Shown: piece by piece, positions 6,527 to 8,700 of the stretch
Position numbering within the stretch: position 1 is the first letter of the stretch
How the letters are laid out: the number at the start of each line of letters is the position of its first letter
Source of the DNA: DATBMY01 sp036554605
Lineage (GTDB): Bacteria > Acidobacteriota > Blastocatellia > UBA7656
Length of the DNA: 8,700 nt
Assembly (NCBI GenBank): GCA_036554605.1
Contig: DATBMY010000464.1
Coordinates: forward strand, 1 to 8,700
Direction of reading: 5' to 3'
The notes under the pieces: generated by a model
Told to the model about the DNA's origin: nothing
Databases searched by the model: none
What the model saw: only the letters and a program-made list of their open reading frames with translations
Made by a program: the position numbers and the translations under genes

Positions 6527-6904
6527 ATGGACCTGGGCTTTCAGATCGTCTGGCTGTTTGTCCTGGCAGTCCCTATAGCCTGTATCGCCTGGACCGTTAC
6601 GCACGAAGAGATTTTTCGCGAGCCGCGCGAGTTCTGTGTCGAAAAGAGCAAGACTTGCCCGAAGTGGTATCAGCGGAAATTCTTTTACCTTTTTACGTGT
6701 GAGTATTGCTTCAGCCATTATGTCACGGCCTTTTTTCTTATCATAACCGGGTTCAGGCTGCTTCTCGACGACTGGCGCGGATACATAATCGGCGGGTTCG
6801 CCCTCGTGTGGATAGCAAACCAGTATATGAGCCTATACGGGCGACTCCGCCTCGACATCAAGAGGGAGCGGGTAGAGATAAAGCAGGTTGAGCAAGAGGA
6901 GTAA
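6527..6904 (+). CDS. Small membrane protein with four cysteines (CxxC), unknown function
   Basis: I do not recognise this 125-residue protein with confidence. Residues 3-24 form a transmembrane helix, then comes a polar segment with C37 and C44, then FTCEYCFSHY with C58 and C61 directly before a second helix (about 65-80). A third helix lies at about 86-104, and the protein ends in a highly charged, probably cytosolic tail (105-125) rich in Lys, Arg and Glu. The C-x6-C ... C-x2-C pattern beside a helix could bind zinc or form disulfides. A cysteine pair leading into a helix is loosely reminiscent of DUF1360-type proteins, but I cannot claim homology. The ATG at 6527 is preferred over a GTG at 6488 because GGAG lies 10 bases upstream and the protein then starts at the helix. 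It is followed on the same strand, 124 bases on, by a DUF4383-like gene. Confidence 0.75.
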   Translation: MDLGFQIVWLFVLAVPIACIAWTVTHEEIFREPREFCVEKSKTCPKWYQRKFFYLFTCEYCFSHYVTAFFLIITGFRLLLDDWRGYIIGGFALVWIANQYMSLYGRLRLDIKRERVEIKQVEQEE

Positions 6905-7028
6905 CCGGCCGATAATCGAAGATTTAAGCCTCTCCTCGCATCGACTGCTTCTTGTTGTGAGCATGATCTTTGAAATGCCCGGGTCGACCGGGACTCCTAT
7001 GACTCTTTCAACAGAAAAGGAGAGAACT

Positions 7029-7412
7029 ATGGCAAAGACTATTTCAACCCTCATCGGAATCGTGTTTATCCTCGTGGGAATCGTCGGGTTCTTTTCGCAC
7101 GAGCTCATGGGCGCGCACCTGAGTACGGCGCACAACGTAATACATCTGGTATCGGGCGCCATCGCGCTTTACTTCGGCATGAAGGGAACCCCGGCGCAGG
7201 CCAAGACCTTTGCGCTGATTTTCGGAATTGTCTATGGCGCGCTTGGAGTGGTGGGCTTTCTGGCAGGCGAGGGAGAGGATCGAATGCTAAGGCTCCTGCC
7301 GGGCACGCTAGAACTGGGCACCGTCGACCACATCATTCATATAGCGATCGGCGCGCTTTTCTTGATCGGCGCGCTGGCGACCAGGACGAGCGCTGCTCGC
7401 GTCGAGGCTTGA
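7029..7412 (+). CDS. DUF4383-like four-helix membrane protein
   Basis: This 127-residue protein has four hydrophobic helices at about residues 5-23, 37-51, 62-80 and 105-120. The second and fourth helices are entered through related segments, TAHNVIHLVSGAIALYFG and TVDHIIHIAIGALFLIGAL. This N/D-x-I-H...G pattern is typical of DUF4383 proteins; function is unknown. The frame is open upstream to a TTG at 6888, but AAAGGAG six bases before the ATG at 7029, and the helix starting right after it, fix this start. The 124 bases before it (6905-7028) hold only a short hairpin-forming stretch (6978-6992) and no obvious gene. The gene converges on topoisomerase IB with 21 bases between the stops. Confidence 0.85.
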   Translation: MAKTISTLIGIVFILVGIVGFFSHELMGAHLSTAHNVIHLVSGAIALYFGMKGTPAQAKTFALIFGIVYGALGVVGFLAGEGEDRMLRLLPGTLELGTVDHIIHIAIGALFLIGALATRTSAARVEA

Positions 7413-7420
7413 TACGGACC

Positions 7421-7462
7421 CGCGCGCCCGCGCTCAGGCAGCCCGCTTGAGCGCGGCGCGCG
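7421..7462. terminator. Strong G+C-rich stem-loop between convergent genes
   Basis: The left arm (7421-7436, starting CGCGCG and ending CGCTCA) pairs with the right arm TGAGCGCGGCGCGCG (7448-7462) over 15 base pairs with a single bulged C. The loop is 11 bases. It sits at the meeting point of the DUF4383-like and topoisomerase IB genes and includes the latter's stop codon and last codons. There is no T-tract on either side, so it is not a classical intrinsic terminator. It may block or pause transcription from both directions or protect the 3' ends. Confidence 0.5.
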
Positions 7463-8534
7463 TGGCTTCGCTATTTCCGGCCCGCAGCATCTTCAACAAC
7501 GCTCGCTCCTCCGGCTCCGACTCGGATTGAAGGCGCCGTATGTAGCGTTCTTTTTTTCCGCGAAAACTTTCGAGCGTTATGCCCTGAAGGTAATAGTCGA
7601 ATATCGCCGGATGTATGTAACAGCTTCGGCAAACGGCGGGAGTATTGCCAAGATGCTCGGCTACCCTCTTCACGGCGCGCACTATATCTCGTTTCGCCTC
7701 CTTCTCGTTTGCGCTTCCGCCAGTGTCGGCAAGCGTCAAAGCGGCCATCAGCGTCCCGCCCCAGGTGCGAAAATCCTTGGCCGAAAACTCCGCCCCGACC
7801 GCGAGCTTTATATATTCGTTGACGTCGCGCGGGGTCACCGGACGCACGCGACCTTCGCTATCTATGTACTCGAAAAGCTTGGGACCGCCGAGCGCCTTCA
7901 GATCGCGCATGACCGTGGCCATCTCTTCGTCGACCACAATGCGACGGTGTTTGATCTGGTGCTTGCCAACGAAGCTGAAGATCAATTGCCCGCCGGGTCT
8001 GATTTCAAGGTGACGGTTACGCAGGGTCGTCACGCCATAGGTGCGATATCGTTTCACGCTCTCTTCCGAGCCGACCCTGAAATAGAGATCGTTAATAAAA
8101 CGAATGACAATAGCAAGCACTCGCTCGCGCGGGAATCCGTCGGCCTGTATATCTTCATTCGTCCGCCGTCGCAGCGCCGAGATCTGCTCGCCAAAACGGA
8201 CTATCTTGTCATACTTCTTCTTCTGCTGGGCCGCCGCATAGCCGGGGTGGTACTTGTATTGAACGCGGCCCGCTTTATCAATACCGACGGCCTGTAGCCT
8301 GCCGCGCATCGAAGGACATACGCGGACATGACGCCACGCGGGCGGGATAGCAAGTGTTCGGATACGTTCCAGGTGGGCCTCGTCTCTGATACGCCTGCCC
8401 CCGGCATCCTCGTACCAGAACCCTTTAGCTTTCGACCCGCGCCTGCGCCACCACCTCGCGCGCGCGCCGCGCTCAACTACGTCTAACTGGCGCTTTTTGC
8501 CGTTTCCCGCACTCTTACCATTATCGCTCGTCAT
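7434..8534 (-). CDS. DNA topoisomerase IB (poxvirus/bacterial type)
   Basis: This 366-residue enzyme belongs to the bacterial/poxvirus topoisomerase IB family, which relaxes positive and negative supercoils through a transient 3'-phosphotyrosyl bond without ATP. The N-terminal domain contains the usual KAKGFWYEDAGGRRIRDE and LAIPPAWRHVRVCP blocks. The catalytic core is complete. R153 lies in YFRVGSEES, K191 in SFVGKHQIKH, and R256 in AKDFRTWGG. N297 lies in LGNTPAV and occupies the position of the His found in vaccinia and human enzymes. The nucleophile is Y306 in CRSCYIHP. The Asn form and this spacing match other bacterial members. The basic tail (331-366) is longer and more variable. The ATG at 8534 follows a G-rich ribosome binding site (GAGGGGGG). 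It is a single gene, with an unusual heptad-repeat element upstream. Confidence 0.95.
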   Translation of the reverse strand: MTSDNGKSAGNGKKRQLDVVERGARARWWRRRGSKAKGFWYEDAGGRRIRDEAHLERIRTLAIPPAWRHVRVCPSMRGRLQAVGIDKAGRVQYKYHPGYAAAQQKKKYDKIVRFGEQISALRRRTNEDIQADGFPRERVLAIVIRFINDLYFRVGSEESVKRYRTYGVTTLRNRHLEIRPGGQLIFSFVGKHQIKHRRIVVDEEMATVMRDLKALGGPKLFEYIDSEGRVRPVTPRDVNEYIKLAVGAEFSAKDFRTWGGTLMAALTLADTGGSANEKEAKRDIVRAVKRVAEHLGNTPAVCRSCYIHPAIFDYYLQGITLESFRGKKERYIRRLQSESEPEERALLKMLRAGNSEATRAALKRAA

Positions 8535-8585
8535 CCCTTTGCCCCCCTCGCACCCCGCAATAGGAGCAATGGGCGTGCCATGAGC

Positions 8586-8625
8586 AGTGGTCAGTGGTCG
8601 GTGGTCAGTCTTCGGTAGTCGGTGA
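8586..8625 (+). repeat. Heptad tandem repeat array, left arm (RGTGGTC units)
   Basis: Consecutive 7-base units run AGTGGTC, AGTGGTC, GGTGGTC, AGTCTTC, GGTAGTC and a partial GGTGA, so the period is clear and the units decay toward the core. The same heptads recur in the opposite orientation at 8670-8700. It lies about 50 bases upstream of the topoisomerase IB start. Confidence 0.8.
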
Positions 8626-8669
8626 GATCGCTTTTAAAATTGGAAAAGCATATTTGATATTCTAGAATT
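8626..8669. other. A+T-rich core between the inverted heptad arrays
   Basis: These 44 bases are much richer in A and T than the rest of the window and contain no heptads. They form the centre of the inverted array and could hold a promoter for the minus-strand topoisomerase IB gene, but I see no convincing -35/-10 pair. No reading frame of note is present. Confidence 0.4.
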
Positions 8670-8700
8670 ACTGACCACCGACCACTGGCCACTGACCACT
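8670..8700 (-). repeat. Heptad tandem repeat array, right arm (inverted, runs off window)
   Basis: Read on the minus strand from 8700, the units are AGTGGTC, AGTGGCC, AGTGGTC, GGTGGTC and AGT. Apart from one extra 7-base unit, this is the exact inverted copy of 8586-8609, so the two arms can form a long stem. The array reaches the window edge and may continue. Confidence 0.8.

Noticed and set aside
6888..7028. 47-residue N-terminal extension of the DUF4383-like protein from a TTG
   Set aside because: It overlaps the previous gene, has no ribosome site, and AAAGGAG before the ATG at 7029 is near ideal.
7527..8297. 256-residue plus-strand open frame opposite topoisomerase IB
   Set aside because: It is fully antisense to a gene with a complete catalytic set, has no family-like motifs, and G+C-rich genes commonly leave long open antisense frames.
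8586..8700. CRISPR-like array
   Set aside because: Units are only 7 bases, tandem without spacers, and inverted across a core; no cas genes are present.

Overview
The window looks like a piece of a G+C-rich, free-living bacterial chromosome. An Acidobacteriota-like soil or environmental bacterium is my best guess. That rests on the overall gene style, a bacterial topoisomerase IB, a Uma2-family gene and small dispersed palindromic repeats; none of these is diagnostic. The plsY-gpsA pair (acyl-phosphate glycerol-3-phosphate acyltransferase and NAD(P)H glycerol-3-phosphate dehydrogenase) shows it is bacterial. I see no phage, IS transposase, CRISPR array, rRNA or tRNA.

Layout. (1) 1-1926, plus strand: the C-terminal part of an APC-superfamily amino acid permease overlaps by 4 bases (ATGA) a class I/II PLP-dependent aminotransferase, a likely uptake-plus-transamination pair. 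(2) 1927-2063: an intergenic stretch carrying a 65-base imperfect palindrome (1979-2043) that resembles a REP/MITE-like unit. (3) 2064-2789, plus: a YhhN/TMEM86-family (lysoplasmalogenase-like) membrane protein with no visible Shine-Dalgarno. Its 3' end overlaps the convergent gene by 95 bases. (4) 5686 down to 2695, minus: a tightly packed operon plsY > gpsA > AI-2E-family permease, joined by TGATG and ATGA overlaps. An 8+8-base dyad (5693-5713) overlaps the putative plsY -10 box and ribosome binding site. (5) 6340-5780, minus: a Uma2-family PD-(D/E)XK protein of lower G+C than its neighbours. It is divergent from (6) 6527-6904, plus: an unrecognised small membrane protein with four cysteines, followed by 7029-7412, plus: a DUF4383-like four-helix membrane protein. 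(7) 8534-7434, minus: a DNA topoisomerase IB, converging on the DUF4383 gene with a strong G+C-rich stem-loop (7421-7462) across the junction. (8) 8586-8700: two oppositely oriented arrays of a 7-base repeat (RGTGGTC) around an A+T-rich core, upstream of topoisomerase IB and running off the window edge.

Functionally, the centre of the window concerns membranes. PlsY and GpsA supply lysophosphatidic acid for phospholipid synthesis, YhhN-type enzymes act on ether lysolipids, and several small permease-like or unknown membrane proteins flank them. No clearly new multi-gene system is evident. The best candidates for a second look are the non-coding elements (the 1979-2043 palindrome, the plsY dyad and the heptad inverted array) and the four-cysteine membrane protein.
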